From: an uncultured Burkholderiales bacterium
GTDB lineage: Bacteria > Pseudomonadota > Gammaproteobacteria > Burkholderiales > Casimicrobiaceae
DNA: 50,230 nucleotides
Direction: 5' to 3'
NCBI GenBank assembly: GCA_937944385.1
Contig: CALDYQ010000056.1
Span: 1-50,230, forward strand
Shown here: positions 8,687-17,213 of the stretch, piece after piece
Layout of the letters: each line of letters opens with the position of its first letter
How positions within the stretch are numbered: the first letter of the stretch is position 1
Program-made: the position numbers and the translations under genes
Notes under the pieces: generated by a model
Told to the model about the DNA's origin: nothing
What the model saw: the letters and a program-made list of their open reading frames with translations, nothing else
Database searches by the model: none

Positions 8687-10206
8687 ATCTTCCGGGTGAG
8701 CGTGTTGCGCCCCCAGCCGAGCCATTCGCTCGCCTCGATCCGGCGGCCGCGCGTGGCTGCAAGCGCCGCGCGGATCAGCGTGATCTCGAACTCGCGCGTG
8801 ATCCGGTCGCCGGCGGCCGTTTCGCCGGCTGCGATCGCCTGAGCCAGCGCCTGCGCGACACCGGCGTGCCAGGCAGGGGGCGTTTCATGCGACGAACCGA
8901 ACGATGGATTTCCGCCCGCAGCGACGCTTGCCAGGTGCGGCAAAGCCGTGGCCGTCTGTGTGGGCGTGGCTGCAGCCTGGGCCGATGATTCACCCGTGAC
9001 GACGGGAGCAACCGCGAGCGTCGAGACCGACCCTGCATGATCACGCACTTCGGGCGGCAGGTCGGCCACATCCACCCGCTGGCCCGGGGCCATGACGGTG
9101 ATCCAGTGACAGATGTTCTCGAGCTGTCGTACGTTGCCGGGGAACGGGAAGCGGGCGAGCAGGTCGAGCGCCTCGGGCGTGAGTGTCTTGGCCTCGCCGC
9201 CCAGTGTCTGGGCGCTCTTGACGAGAAAGTGCCGCGCAAGGAGCGCAATGTCCTCACGCCGATCGCGAAGCGCCGGCAGGCGCAGGCGCACGACGTTCAG
9301 GCGATGCAGCAGATCCTCTCGGAACAGCCCCTGCCGCACGCGATCCTCGAGGCTTTGGTGGGTCGCGGCGATGATGCGCACGTTGGCCTTCATCGGGGCC
9401 TGTCCGCCGACGCGGTAGTACTCACCGTCCTGCAGCACACGCAAGAGGCGCACCTGCAGATCGGGCGGCATGTCGCCGATCTCGTCGAGGAAGAGCGTGC
9501 CGCCTTCGGCCTGCTGGAATCGGCCCTGCCGCGTGGCGGCGGCACCCGTGAACGACCCCCGTTCATGTCCGAAGAGCTCGCTCTCCAGCAGGTCCTTCGG
9601 AATCGCCGCCGTGTTGATGGCAATGAAAGGCTTGCCCTTCCTTGGGCTATGCTCGTGCAGCGCGCGGGCGACGAGCTCCTTGCCGGTGCCGGACTCACCG
9701 GTAATGAGCACGGTCACATGCGAGTGGGACAGGCGGCCGATCGCGCGGAACAGGTCCTGCATGGCCGGGGCCTGGCCCAGAATCTCCCGCTCGTCTGGCG
9801 CGGTCGCGCTGGACGCTGCTTCGGCGACATCGGCCGCCGCGCCACCGCCCCCATGGGCAGCACGCCGGATGAGCGCGAGCGCCTGATCGACGTCGAACGG
9901 CTTGGGCAGATACTCGAACGCGCCGCCCTGGAAAGCCTGCACGGCGGTGTCCAAGTCCGAGTAGGCGGTCATCACGATGACCGGCACCTGCGGGCAGTGG
10001 CTCTTGACCTGTTTCAACATCTCGAGCCCGGATCGACCGGGCATGCGCACATCGCTCACGATGACCTGCGGCTCGCCATGCTCGAGCGCATCGAGCACGT
10101 CCTCGGCATTCTCGAAGCTCCTGTAGGGCAGCGCCTCACGTGCCAGCGCCTTCTCGAGCACCCAGCGGATCGAGCGATCGTCGTCGACGATCCAGATGTC
10201 GTTCAT
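8656..10206 (-). CDS. ntrC: Nitrogen regulation response regulator NtrC (sigma-54 activator)
   Basis: This 516-residue activator works with sigma-54 RNA polymerase under nitrogen limitation. The receiver has Asp52 as phospho-acceptor (SDVRMPGRSG) and Lys102 (YLPKPFD). The AAA+ domain has Walker A GESGTGKE at 170-177, Walker B GGTLFLDEIG at 235-244 and the sigma-54 contact loop GSFTGA at 217-222. That loop is usually GAFTGA; the serine codon (tcg) is clear in the DNA. A long Ala/Thr/Pro-rich linker (about 415-450) leads to a C-terminal Fis-type helix-turn-helix (RRIEASEWLGWGRNTLTRKI). The start overlaps the ntrB stop by four bases. The likely targets include glnA, 1.9 kb upstream in the same block. 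Confidence 0.95.
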   Translation of the reverse strand: MNDIWIVDDDRSIRWVLEKALAREALPYRSFENAEDVLDALEHGEPQVIVSDVRMPGRSGLEMLKQVKSHCPQVPVIVMTAYSDLDTAVQAFQGGAFEYLPKPFDVDQALALIRRAAHGGGGAAADVAEAASSATAPDEREILGQAPAMQDLFRAIGRLSHSHVTVLITGESGTGKELVARALHEHSPRKGKPFIAINTAAIPKDLLESELFGHERGSFTGAAATRQGRFQQAEGGTLFLDEIGDMPPDLQVRLLRVLQDGEYYRVGGQAPMKANVRIIAATHQSLEDRVRQGLFREDLLHRLNVVRLRLPALRDRREDIALLARHFLVKSAQTLGGEAKTLTPEALDLLARFPFPGNVRQLENICHWITVMAPGQRVDVADLPPEVRDHAGSVSTLAVAPVVTGESSAQAAATPTQTATALPHLASVAAGGNPSFGSSHETPPAWHAGVAQALAQAIAAGETAAGDRITREFEITLIRAALAATRGRRIEASEWLGWGRNTLTRKIHEYGLDDEV

Positions 10207-11330
10207 GTCGTGCCCTCGTTCAGTCGTGCTTCATCGGCCGGACGCGCGAACGGCAGCACCACACGAAAGACCGTGTAGCCCGGTTCGCTGTCGAACTCGA
10301 TCGCGCCGAGATGCTGCGCGACGAAGGTCTGCGCAATCGACAAGCCGAGGCCCGAGCCCGCGCCGTCCTTGCGCAGGGTGAACAACGGAAAGAAGATGCG
10401 ATCACGATACTCGGGGGGCACACCTGGACCATTGTCGATGACTGCGATTTCAAAGGCGATGCGATGCAGTCTTCGTGCCAGAACGACCTGTCGTGCGACA
10501 CGCGTCCGTAACGTGACGGCGGGCGCGGCCACCGCTGCACTCGACTGGCAGGCATTACGCACGATGTTGAGGACCACCTGCGTGATCTGCTCGGCATCGC
10601 ATTCGACATCCGGCAGGCTCACGTCGAAATCGGCGCGCAGGGCATGCGTGGCACCGAACTCGGCACGGATCACGGCCATCACGCGATCGAGCACCGGATG
10701 CAGGGGTTGCTTGGTGTAGCGCGGCAGGCGGTGCGGCGTGAGCAGCCGGTTGACGAGCGCCTGCAGTCGGTCGGCCTCGCGGATGATGACCTGGGTGTAC
10801 TCGACGAGCTGGGGGTCAGAGAGCTCGGCCTCGAGCAGTTGCGCCGCACCGCGCAGTCCACCGAGCGGGTTCTTGATCTCGTGGGCAAGGTTGCGCACGA
10901 GCTCGCGATTGGCCTGGCTCTGCAAAGTCACGCGCTCCTCGCGTGCGATGCGTACCTGCTGGTCGATCGGTCGCAGTTCGAGCAGCAAGGCTGCACCACT
11001 CTCGTGATCTGCATCCACCGGCACGGCGGTGACATTGAGCACCCGCTTGGCGCTGCCGTTGGTGCGTCCGGCGAGATGCAGTTCGATCTCCTGCTCGGTG
11101 AAGCTCGCGCCCATCGTGCGGGCCCGTTCGATGATCGGGTGGAGCCGATGGGCATCGCGCAGCACGGCGTCGAGCGCCACCGCCGTGAGCTGCCGTCTCG
11201 ACAGCTGCAGCACGTGTTCCGCAGCGGCATTGGCGTACAGGATGCGGCCGTCTTCCGACAGGAGCAAAACGCCCGTCGAAATCAGATCCAGTCCGAGGAG
11301 GGTTCGAGGAGACCCGGGGCTCCGCTGCAT
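10203..11330 (-). CDS. ntrB: Nitrogen regulation sensor kinase NtrB
   Basis: This 375-residue soluble histidine kinase/phosphatase is the partner of NtrC and is classically controlled by PII (GlnB). An N-terminal PAS domain occupies about residues 10-125. The H-box NLAHEIKNPLGGLRG has the phospho-acceptor His150. The ATP-binding boxes follow: N box VLNIVRNACQ, G1 box IDNGPGVPPE, and DGAGSGLGLSIAQTF. There are no membrane segments, as expected for NtrB. It overlaps ntrC by four bases and lies 55 bp downstream of the DUF4124 gene. Confidence 0.95.
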   Translation of the reverse strand: MQRSPGSPRTLLGLDLISTGVLLLSEDGRILYANAAAEHVLQLSRRQLTAVALDAVLRDAHRLHPIIERARTMGASFTEQEIELHLAGRTNGSAKRVLNVTAVPVDADHESGAALLLELRPIDQQVRIAREERVTLQSQANRELVRNLAHEIKNPLGGLRGAAQLLEAELSDPQLVEYTQVIIREADRLQALVNRLLTPHRLPRYTKQPLHPVLDRVMAVIRAEFGATHALRADFDVSLPDVECDAEQITQVVLNIVRNACQSSAAVAAPAVTLRTRVARQVVLARRLHRIAFEIAVIDNGPGVPPEYRDRIFFPLFTLRKDGAGSGLGLSIAQTFVAQHLGAIEFDSEPGYTVFRVVLPFARPADEARLNEGTT

Positions 11331-11385
11331 GCGGGCCTTTCAACAAGAAGCGGGCCACGTGCCGGCGCCCACGCCGCCGGTGATC

Positions 11386-11949
11386 TCACATCCGGAGATT
11401 CGCAAGTTCCTGCTTGAGCGCGGCGATGTTGCGCTCATGCAGTCGGGCCGCCCGCTCGAGCTGCTTGAGGCGGTCGATGTACTTGGGCGAGCCCACCGTC
11501 TCGTCCGCCATGGGCTGGGGGCGGCCACCGTTCAGCTGCTGCAGGACGTCGGCGAGGAGCTTTTCTTCCGAAGCCAGTTCGTCCGTGAGCACCTGCCGAC
11601 GCGTGCCGTCGCGGGTGCGCTGCGTCGCCGCGTCGACCGACGCGGCTGGTGAGCCTGCATTGCGATTGACCGAGGCCGGCACCACGCCACCCCCTGCGCC
11701 GGTCGGTGCGCTTGCGGGGGGCTCGCCGCGCGGGCGACTGGCCCGGTTGCCAGTGCCGATCACCGAGAGGGGCGAGCCGTCGGTGCGCGTGCACTGCTGT
11801 CCCTTGACCGGAGCGCGGTTCGTGTACTCGACGGCACCGGTCGCCGGATCGACACACTTGATCACCTCCGCAGGCGAGGATGCGGCGATGACGGATGCCG
11901 CAAGCGCGGCGAGCGCGGAAGGGATGGGGAAAGCGTGACGCAGGGACAT
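11386..11949 (-). CDS. DUF4124 domain exported protein
   Basis: This 187-residue protein has a signal peptide (MSLRHAFPIPSALAALAASV, cleavage probably after SSPAE or just before). The DUF4124 motif VIKCVDPATGAVEYTNRAP follows, with a paired cysteine further on (GQQC). The C-terminal half is Ala/Arg/Glu-rich and likely coiled coil, ending YIDRLKQLERAARLHERNIAALKQEL in register. DUF4124 proteins are periplasmic and of unknown function. The ATG at 11949 is preferred to a TTG six bases upstream. Its place between glnA and ntrB may put it under nitrogen control, which is an inference. Confidence 0.82.
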   Translation of the reverse strand: MSLRHAFPIPSALAALAASVIAASSPAEVIKCVDPATGAVEYTNRAPVKGQQCTRTDGSPLSVIGTGNRASRPRGEPPASAPTGAGGGVVPASVNRNAGSPAASVDAATQRTRDGTRRQVLTDELASEEKLLADVLQQLNGGRPQPMADETVGSPKYIDRLKQLERAARLHERNIAALKQELANLRM

Positions 11950-12002
11950 GCTCAAAGTTTAGGCAAAACAGCCACCTCGCGCAAAGACGTGATACGAGGC
12001 GG

Positions 12003-12034
12003 CGGAAAACAAAAGGCGGGCAAGCCCGCCTTCG
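12003..12034 (-). terminator. Rho-independent terminator of glnA
   Basis: On the minus strand, 60-90 bases after the glnA stop, a perfect 9-bp GC-rich stem (AAGGCGGGC pairing with GCCCGCCTT, 12013-12021 with 12024-12032) is followed by TTTTGTTTT. Shape and position fit an intrinsic terminator. It would partly insulate glnA from the downstream DUF4124-ntrBC genes. Confidence 0.8.
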
Positions 12035-12096
12035 GACTCCGATCGCGCCTCGCCGGGATGGTTCCCGACGCGATCGTCGCACCGCCGATTCCCCGA

Positions 12097-13509
12097 TCAG
12101 AGCGAGTAGTACATCTCGTATTCGACCGGATGCGTGGTCATGCGGAAGCGGGTGACCTCTTCCATCTTGAGCGCGATGTAGGCGTCGATCATGTCGTTCG
12201 AGAACACGCCGCCGCGGGTAAGGAACTCGCGGTCCTTGTCCAAGCACTCGAGCGCTTGGTCGAGCGACGAGCACACGGTCGGGATCTTGGCGTCCTCTTC
12301 GGGCGACAGGTCGTAGAGATTCTTGTCGGCCGGGTCGCCCGGGTGGATCTTGTTCTGCACTCCGTCGAGACCCGCCATCAGCATGGCGGCGAAGGCGAGG
12401 TAGCTGTTGGCCATGGGATCGGGGAAGCGCACTTCGATGCGGCGCGCCTTGTCCGACTGCACGAACGGGATGCGGATCGACGCCGAGCGGTTGCGCGCCG
12501 AGTAGGCCAGCTTGACCGGCGCCTCGAAGCCCGGCACCAGACGCTTGTAGCTGTTGGTGCCTGGGTTGGTGATCGCGTTCAGTGCACGGGCGTGCTTGAT
12601 GATGCCGCCGATGTAGTAGAGCGCGAATTCGGAGAGGCCAGCGTAGCCGTTGCCCGCAAACAGATTCTTGCCGTCCTTCCACACCGACTGGTGGACGTGC
12701 ATGCCACTGCCGTTGTCACCGACGATGGGCTTGGGCATGAAGGTCGCGGTCTTGCCGTACATCGCAGCGGTGTTGAGCACTGCGTACTTGAGTTTTTGCG
12801 TCCAGTCGGCGCGCTCGACGAGCGAGGAGAACTTGGTGCCGATCTCGCACTGGCCAGCGTTGGCGACCTCGTGGTGGAACACCTCCACCGGCACGCCCAT
12901 CTCTTTGACCGCCAGCACCATGGCGTTGCGCAGGTCCTGCAATTGGTCCACCGGCGGCACCGGGAAGTAACCGCCCTTGACCGCGGGACGGTGGCCTTTG
13001 TTGCCGCCTTCATGCTTGGCGTCGGATTCCCATGCGGCCTCTTCCGAGAAGACTTTGCAGTAGGAGCCGGACATGTCCACCTTCCACTCGACCGAGTCGA
13101 AGATGAAAAACTCGGGCTCGGGGCCAAAGTAGGCCGTGTCGCCGATGCCCGAGGACTTGAGATAGGCCTCGGCGCGCTTGGCGAGCGAGCGCGGGTCGCG
13201 GTCGTACCCCTTGCCAGTGGACGGCTCGATCACGTCACAGGTGATGTTGACCGTGGTTTCCTCGATGAAGGGATCGACCACTGCCGTGTTCGGGTCTGGC
13301 ATGAGCAGCATGTCCGAGGCCTCGATGCCCTTCCAGCCGGCGATCGAGGACCCATCGAACGGGTGGCCTTCGGTGAACTTGTCCTCTCCGAACATTTCGG
13401 AGGGCACCTGGACGTGCTGTTCCTTGCCGCGGAAATCGGTGAAGCGCAGGTCGACGAACTTCGCTTCGGCTTCTTTGATCTTCTTGAGTACATCGGCGCC
13501 GGTCGCCAT
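12097..13509 (-). CDS. glnA: Glutamine synthetase, type I
   Basis: GlnA makes glutamine from glutamate, ammonia and ATP and is the main ammonia-assimilating enzyme. It has 470 residues, the standard length of the dodecameric GSI-beta form. Visible signatures are FDGSSIAGW, the [10 protein letters not shown] metal-binding strand, [10 protein letters not shown] (ATP/glutamate site), and the adenylylation loop NLYDLSPEE with Tyr399. The presence of that tyrosine implies control by GlnE. A good ribosome-binding site (AGGAG, eight bases from the ATG) lies at about 13518-13524. A sigma-54 promoter candidate and an NtrC-like site lie in the 0.5 kb upstream, and ntrB/ntrC follow downstream. Confidence 0.98.
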   Translation of the reverse strand: MATGADVLKKIKEAEAKFVDLRFTDFRGKEQHVQVPSEMFGEDKFTEGHPFDGSSIAGWKGIEASDMLLMPDPNTAVVDPFIEETTVNITCDVIEPSTGKGYDRDPRSLAKRAEAYLKSSGIGDTAYFGPEPEFFIFDSVEWKVDMSGSYCKVFSEEAAWESDAKHEGGNKGHRPAVKGGYFPVPPVDQLQDLRNAMVLAVKEMGVPVEVFHHEVANAGQCEIGTKFSSLVERADWTQKLKYAVLNTAAMYGKTATFMPKPIVGDNGSGMHVHQSVWKDGKNLFAGNGYAGLSEFALYYIGGIIKHARALNAITNPGTNSYKRLVPGFEAPVKLAYSARNRSASIRIPFVQSDKARRIEVRFPDPMANSYLAFAAMLMAGLDGVQNKIHPGDPADKNLYDLSPEEDAKIPTVCSSLDQALECLDKDREFLTRGGVFSNDMIDAYIALKMEEVTRFRMTTHPVEYEMYYSL

Positions 13510-13589
13510 CGGGGATTCTCCTGAGAGGGTTGAGTCGGGATGGGAATGAATGAGGCGCGCCCCGAAGGTGCACCATTACGATTCGGTGA

Positions 13590-13605
13590 TGCAGAAAACA
13601 TGCCA
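13590..13605 (-). promoter_or_regulatory. Candidate sigma-54 promoter of glnA
   Basis: The minus strand reads TGGCATG-TTTT-CTGCA. Against the sigma-54 consensus TGGCAYR-N4-TTGCW, every conserved base matches except the first T of the -12 element, including the exact spacing of GG and GC. Transcription would start near 13578, giving a leader of about 70 bases to the glnA ATG. This fits control by NtrC. It is a sequence match, not proof. Confidence 0.65.
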
Positions 13606-13630
13606 TGGACCGCATCATGGCGCGGTCCAT
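13605..13630. repeat. 26-bp perfect dyad next to the glnA sigma-54 promoter
   Basis: ATGGACCGC (13605-13613) and GCGGTCCAT (13622-13630) are perfect inverted 9-bp arms around an 8-base centre. It lies immediately upstream of the -24 element on the glnA side. It could be an operator for a regulator I cannot name. It does not resemble an NtrC site and has no T tract, so it is not a terminator. Confidence 0.6.
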
Positions 13631-13759
13631 CCGCCGCGGGACGGCCCACTCAGCCGCCACGTGCGGAAGGGTCCGGGCATCGGTTCCAATGCTACTGCGG
13701 CAAGATGGCGAGCGAGGACGGGCGGACGCACACGAATGCTGCCACGAATGCCGCCGGAG

Positions 13760-13776
13760 CGCACTCATTTGGTGCC
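13760..13776. promoter_or_regulatory. Candidate NtrC-binding enhancer upstream of glnA
   Basis: The 17-bp sequence c-GCACT-CATTT-GGTGC-c fits the NtrC pattern TGCACY-N5-RGTGCA in all inner positions. A third half-site (GCACC, 13781-13785) follows at the same 10-bp phase. It lies about 190 bp upstream of the predicted glnA start, a normal enhancer distance for a sigma-54 promoter. The ntrC gene lies in the same block. Confidence 0.6.
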
Positions 13777-13807
13777 GTCAGCACCATTTGCGATCAATCT
13801 CGTGAAA

Positions 13808-13824
13808 CGCCCCAGTTTGGGGCG
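13808..13824. repeat. 17-bp inverted repeat in the glnA upstream region
   Basis: CGCCCCA (13808-13814) and TGGGGCG (13818-13824) are perfect inverted arms with a 3-base centre. No T tract follows on either strand, so a terminator is unlikely. It could be an operator for glnA or for the divergent EEP-family gene. The rest of the 13510-14018 gap shows no further gene or RNA that I can recognise. Confidence 0.45.
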
Positions 13825-14018
13825 ATCTCGGCCCTGCAGCACACCGTGTGTCGTGATACGTACTTCATCTATTGCGAGGCCGACCCCGATGGCCGGGTCG
13901 GGCCGCCTCGTCCTTCCAGCCGCGCGGCATGGAAGGCGACGGCCGCCAACCGGATGCAACACACCGTTGCGCGGACGCTGCGTCCCACTGCGGACAGAGC
14001 GAGCGGAAAATACGGGGC

Positions 14019-14864
14019 ATGAAGATCCTGAGCTGGAACGTGCAGTGGTTCCGCGGCCTCGACGGCGAGGTCGATGTGGAGCGCGTGCTCGGCCACGCGC
14101 AGACCCTGGTCGACTTCGATGTCCTCTGCCTCCAGGAGGTGAGCGACAACTTCCCTGGATTGCCCGGCTGCGATGGGGCGAACCAGTCGCTCGAGGTGGC
14201 CCACCACCTGCCGGGCTTCACGGTGCATTTCGCGCCCGGGGTCGATGTCCTCGCGCCCGATGGGCTCTCACGGCGGCGCTTCGGCAACCTGATCGCCTCG
14301 CGTCATCCCGTCGCCTGGCTGCGCACGCATGCACTGCCCGCACCGCACGATGAGACAACCCCGTCCGCGCCCGCGATGCCCCGTGTCGCGCTCGAGACGA
14401 TGATCCTCGCTCCGCGCGGGCCCGTGCGGGTGATCACGACCCATCTCGAGTACTACCACCCCGCGCAGCGGCTCGCTCAGGCGGAAGCATTGGCCCGCAT
14501 CGTTGCCGAAGGCGAAGCGGCAGCACGCCATCCCCCCGCCGCCGATCAGGCCGACGGCCCCTTCGCCGCCCGCGTTCAGAGCGCGCACACCGTCGTCTGC
14601 GGCGACATGAACGACGCCCCGGGCGGCGCCACACACGCGGCGCTCACCGCGTTCGGTTTGCGTGATGCATGGCCGCTCGTGCATGGCGATCGGCCTCAAC
14701 CACCGACCTTCCGTCTTCATGAGCACGAAGAAGGCAAGCCGCCGATCGCCTGCGACTGGATCATGGTGAGCGCGGCAGTCGCCCCGCACGTGCGCGCGAT
14801 CGACACCGACAGCATGACGATGCTGTCGGATCATCAGCCGGTCTGGATCGAGTTCGAACCGTAA
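14019..14864 (+). CDS. Endonuclease/exonuclease/phosphatase (EEP) family hydrolase
   Basis: This 281-residue metal-dependent phosphoesterase has all EEP fold motifs in order: MKILSWNVQWFRG, Glu40 in CLQEV, His142 in THLEYYHP, Asp196 and Asn198 in CGDMNDAP, and the terminal Asp271-His272 in SDHQPVW. The family includes AP endonucleases, DNases, sphingomyelinases and inositol phosphatases, and the substrate here is not clear. No signal peptide is seen, so it is probably cytoplasmic. The ATG at 14019 begins directly with the conserved first strand. It is transcribed divergently from glnA across a 0.5 kb control region. Confidence 0.85.
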   Translation: MKILSWNVQWFRGLDGEVDVERVLGHAQTLVDFDVLCLQEVSDNFPGLPGCDGANQSLEVAHHLPGFTVHFAPGVDVLAPDGLSRRRFGNLIASRHPVAWLRTHALPAPHDETTPSAPAMPRVALETMILAPRGPVRVITTHLEYYHPAQRLAQAEALARIVAEGEAAARHPPAADQADGPFAARVQSAHTVVCGDMNDAPGGATHAALTAFGLRDAWPLVHGDRPQPPTFRLHEHEEGKPPIACDWIMVSAAVAPHVRAIDTDSMTMLSDHQPVWIEFEP

Positions 14865-14887
14865 CTCGCTCACGGTCCTCTTCGAGC

Positions 14888-16681
14888 TCACTCGCCGCGC
14901 ACCACACCCTCGCGTCGCGGGTCCGCCCCACCTTGCCAGCCGGCCGGCGTGCGTCGAAGCGTCTGCACGCCGCTCGTGAATTCGAGCTCGACCACACGGT
15001 GCCCGCGCGCTTCGAGCGCCGGGCGCAGGGCCGTGGCGGCGGTGCCTCGCTCGAGTTCGGTGGGTCCATTGCGTGAGCCGAAATGGGGAAGCTCGGTCGC
15101 GGCCTGCGCATCGAGTCCCCAGTCGATCATGGCGACCAGGTTCTTCACGACGTAGCCGATGATCGCGCTGCCGCCCGGCGAGCCGGTGACGATCTGAAGC
15201 CGCCCGTCACGGTCGAACACCATCGTCGGGGCCATCGAGGAGCGCGGGCGCTTGCCGGGTTCGACGCGGTTGGCCACCGGTACGCCCGAGGTCGGGCTCT
15301 CGGTAGAGGAAAAAGCGAAATCGGTGAGCTGGTTGTTGAGCAGAAAGCCTGCCGCCATGCGGCGCGCGCCAAACAGATCTTCGATCGACGAGGTCATCGC
15401 AACCGAATTTCCGTCGCGATCGACGATCGACAGATGGGTGGTGCCGGTGAGCTTCTGCCGCGCATCATCGGCGAGGGCATTCGTTTGCTCCGCCGCCAGA
15501 CCAGGGGGCATACCTGGTTCGGCGCGCTGCATGCTCTTTGCAGGATCGATCAGCTTCGCGCGCTCGGCGAGATAGGCTCGGTCGAGCAGCCCCATCGGCA
15601 CCGGAAAGAACGCCGGATCGGCGAGATAGCGGTTACGGTCGGCGAAGGCGAGTCGGCCCGCTTCGGCGAGCGCATGCGCTGCCTCGGCCGAGACCGGCGC
15701 GTGACTCGACATCGGCAGGGGTTCGAGATAGGCGAGCATCTGCGCAACTGCGATGCCCCCCGAGGACGGCGGCCCCATGCCGCAGACGCGATAGCCGCGG
15801 TAGTTGCCGCAGACCGGCGGACGCTCGACCGGGCGATAGGCCGCCAAATCGGCGCGCGTGAGGTCACCACGCTCGGCCTCGTTCGCGCCTTGACGTGCGG
15901 CCGCGACGATCGCCTCGGCGATCGGGCCTGAGGTGAGCGCCTTCGCGCCCTCCTTGGCGATCGCGCGAAGCGTGGCGGCATAGGCCGGATTTTTCAGCAG
16001 ATGCCCGACCGGCCAGGGCTCGCCCGCACTGTCGTAGAAGAGCGCGCGCGCTGCGGGATCGGCCTTGAGCCAGCGCTCGCCCTCGAGCACGGAGTGAAGG
16101 CGCGGGCCGACCGCAAAGCCGTTCTCGGCGAGCTCGATCGCCGGCACGAACAAACTCGCCCACGGCAGCCGACCGTGCGCCCGATGCATCGCCTCCAACA
16201 TCGGCACGAGCCCGGGCACACCGATGCTCTTGCCTGACAGCACCGCCTCGCGAAAGGGCATCGGCCGCCCGTCGGCGCCAAGAAAACGATCGGGTCGTGC
16301 GGCGGCCGGTGCAGTCTCGCGCCCGTCGTAGCTCGTGAGGTGTTCGTCCTTCGCGCGGTAGACGAGCGCGAAAGCGCCTCCCCCGAGGCCCGAGCTTTGC
16401 GGCTCGACGAGCCCAAGCACGAGTTGCGCGGCGATCGCGGCATCGACTGCATGGCCACCCACCTTGAGGATCGCGTAACCGACGTCGGCCGCGATCGGGT
16501 TCGCGGCCGCAACCGCCATGCGCTCGAAGGCAAGCAGGGGTTTCTCGGTGCGGCCGGAGGAAGGCTCAGGGGGCGGTTGCGGCGCCGGCTCGGGAACGGA
16601 GACCTGCGCCGCGACGGCCACGGTCAAGCAGGCGGCCGCGGTCGCGATGACCCTTCGCAGGTCAGTGTGCAGGTGGCGCAT
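14888..16681 (-). CDS. ggt: Gamma-glutamyltransferase (glutathione hydrolase)
   Basis: This periplasmic N-terminal nucleophile hydrolase removes or transfers the gamma-glutamyl group of glutathione and related amides. It has 597 residues from the ATG at 16681. A signal peptide (about 1-26) is followed by a Pro-rich stretch. The large subunit contains GLGGGAFALVY and MGPPSSGGIAVAQML. The autoprocessing site is TGTTHLSIVD, where Thr414 becomes the nucleophile of the small subunit. The small subunit keeps PGKRPRSSMAPT and GSPGGS (oxyanion hole). The start overlaps the end of the GNAT gene by 20 bp, so the two are probably co-transcribed. Confidence 0.95.
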   Translation of the reverse strand: MRHLHTDLRRVIATAAACLTVAVAAQVSVPEPAPQPPPEPSSGRTEKPLLAFERMAVAAANPIAADVGYAILKVGGHAVDAAIAAQLVLGLVEPQSSGLGGGAFALVYRAKDEHLTSYDGRETAPAAARPDRFLGADGRPMPFREAVLSGKSIGVPGLVPMLEAMHRAHGRLPWASLFVPAIELAENGFAVGPRLHSVLEGERWLKADPAARALFYDSAGEPWPVGHLLKNPAYAATLRAIAKEGAKALTSGPIAEAIVAAARQGANEAERGDLTRADLAAYRPVERPPVCGNYRGYRVCGMGPPSSGGIAVAQMLAYLEPLPMSSHAPVSAEAAHALAEAGRLAFADRNRYLADPAFFPVPMGLLDRAYLAERAKLIDPAKSMQRAEPGMPPGLAAEQTNALADDARQKLTGTTHLSIVDRDGNSVAMTSSIEDLFGARRMAAGFLLNNQLTDFAFSSTESPTSGVPVANRVEPGKRPRSSMAPTMVFDRDGRLQIVTGSPGGSAIIGYVVKNLVAMIDWGLDAQAATELPHFGSRNGPTELERGTAATALRPALEARGHRVVELEFTSGVQTLRRTPAGWQGGADPRREGVVRGE

Positions 16682-17183
16682 CCGACCCGATGCCGAGCGG
16701 CCGCTGCATGAGCACGACATCGAGCCAGCGACCGAATTTCCAGCCCGCGGCCACCATCGTGCCCATGTGCCGGAAGCCAAGCGCCCGATGCAGCGCAATC
16801 GAGCCATGGTTTTCGCTGTCGCCGATGACGGCAAGCATCTGGCGCGCACCCCGCGTCTCGCAGCGCGTGATGAGTTCGGCCAGAAGCAGCCGCGCGACCC
16901 CGCCTCTCTGGGCATCGGGATGGACATAGATCGAGTCCTCGATCGTGTAGCGGTAGGCGAGCCGCGGCCGGAACCAGTTGCCGTAGGCGTAGCCGATGAT
17001 GCGCCCGCCGTCCTCGGCGACGAGCCACGGCAGGCCCCGCGCGGTCACCTCGGCCTGCCGTCGCGTGATCTCCTCGACCGTGGGGGGTTCGAGCTCGAAG
17101 GTGCCGCTGCCGTGGGTGACCCAGTGGGCGTAGATGGCCTGCACGGCCGGCAGATCATCGAGCTCTACATCTCGAATCAACAT
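16662..17183 (-). CDS. GNAT N-acetyltransferase, phosphinothricin acetyltransferase-like
   Basis: This 173-residue acetyl-CoA-dependent N-acetyltransferase opens MLIRDVELDDLPAVQAIYAHWV. It carries TFELEPPTVEEI, YRYTIEDSIYVHPDAQRGGVARLLL (acetyl-CoA loop, in two pieces) and a C-terminal NHGSIALHRALGFRHMGTM. These are the marks of the Pat/MnaT subfamily, which acetylates phosphinothricin, methionine sulfoximine or similar amino acid analogues. The ATG at 17183 is well placed. It sits in the same direction as ggt, which it overlaps. Confidence 0.88.
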   Translation of the reverse strand: MLIRDVELDDLPAVQAIYAHWVTHGSGTFELEPPTVEEITRRQAEVTARGLPWLVAEDGGRIIGYAYGNWFRPRLAYRYTIEDSIYVHPDAQRGGVARLLLAELITRCETRGARQMLAVIGDSENHGSIALHRALGFRHMGTMVAAGWKFGRWLDVVLMQRPLGIGSDAPPAH

Positions 17184-17213
17184 CCGCGGGAGTGTAGTGC
17201 CCTCGACGCCGCG

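Noticed and set aside
11935-13524. 529-codon plus-strand open frame opposite glnA
   Set aside because: Antisense shadow of glnA caused by high GC; Arg/His/Val-rich composition and no recognisable domain.
13570-13592. GCACC-N10-GGTG pair as a second NtrC site downstream of the glnA promoter
   Set aside because: The half-sites are 10 bases apart instead of five and lie on the transcribed side of the -12 element; likely chance.
13510-14018. Small open frames in the glnA upstream gap
   Set aside because: They lack ribosome-binding sites and recognisable motifs, and the region is better explained as a control region.
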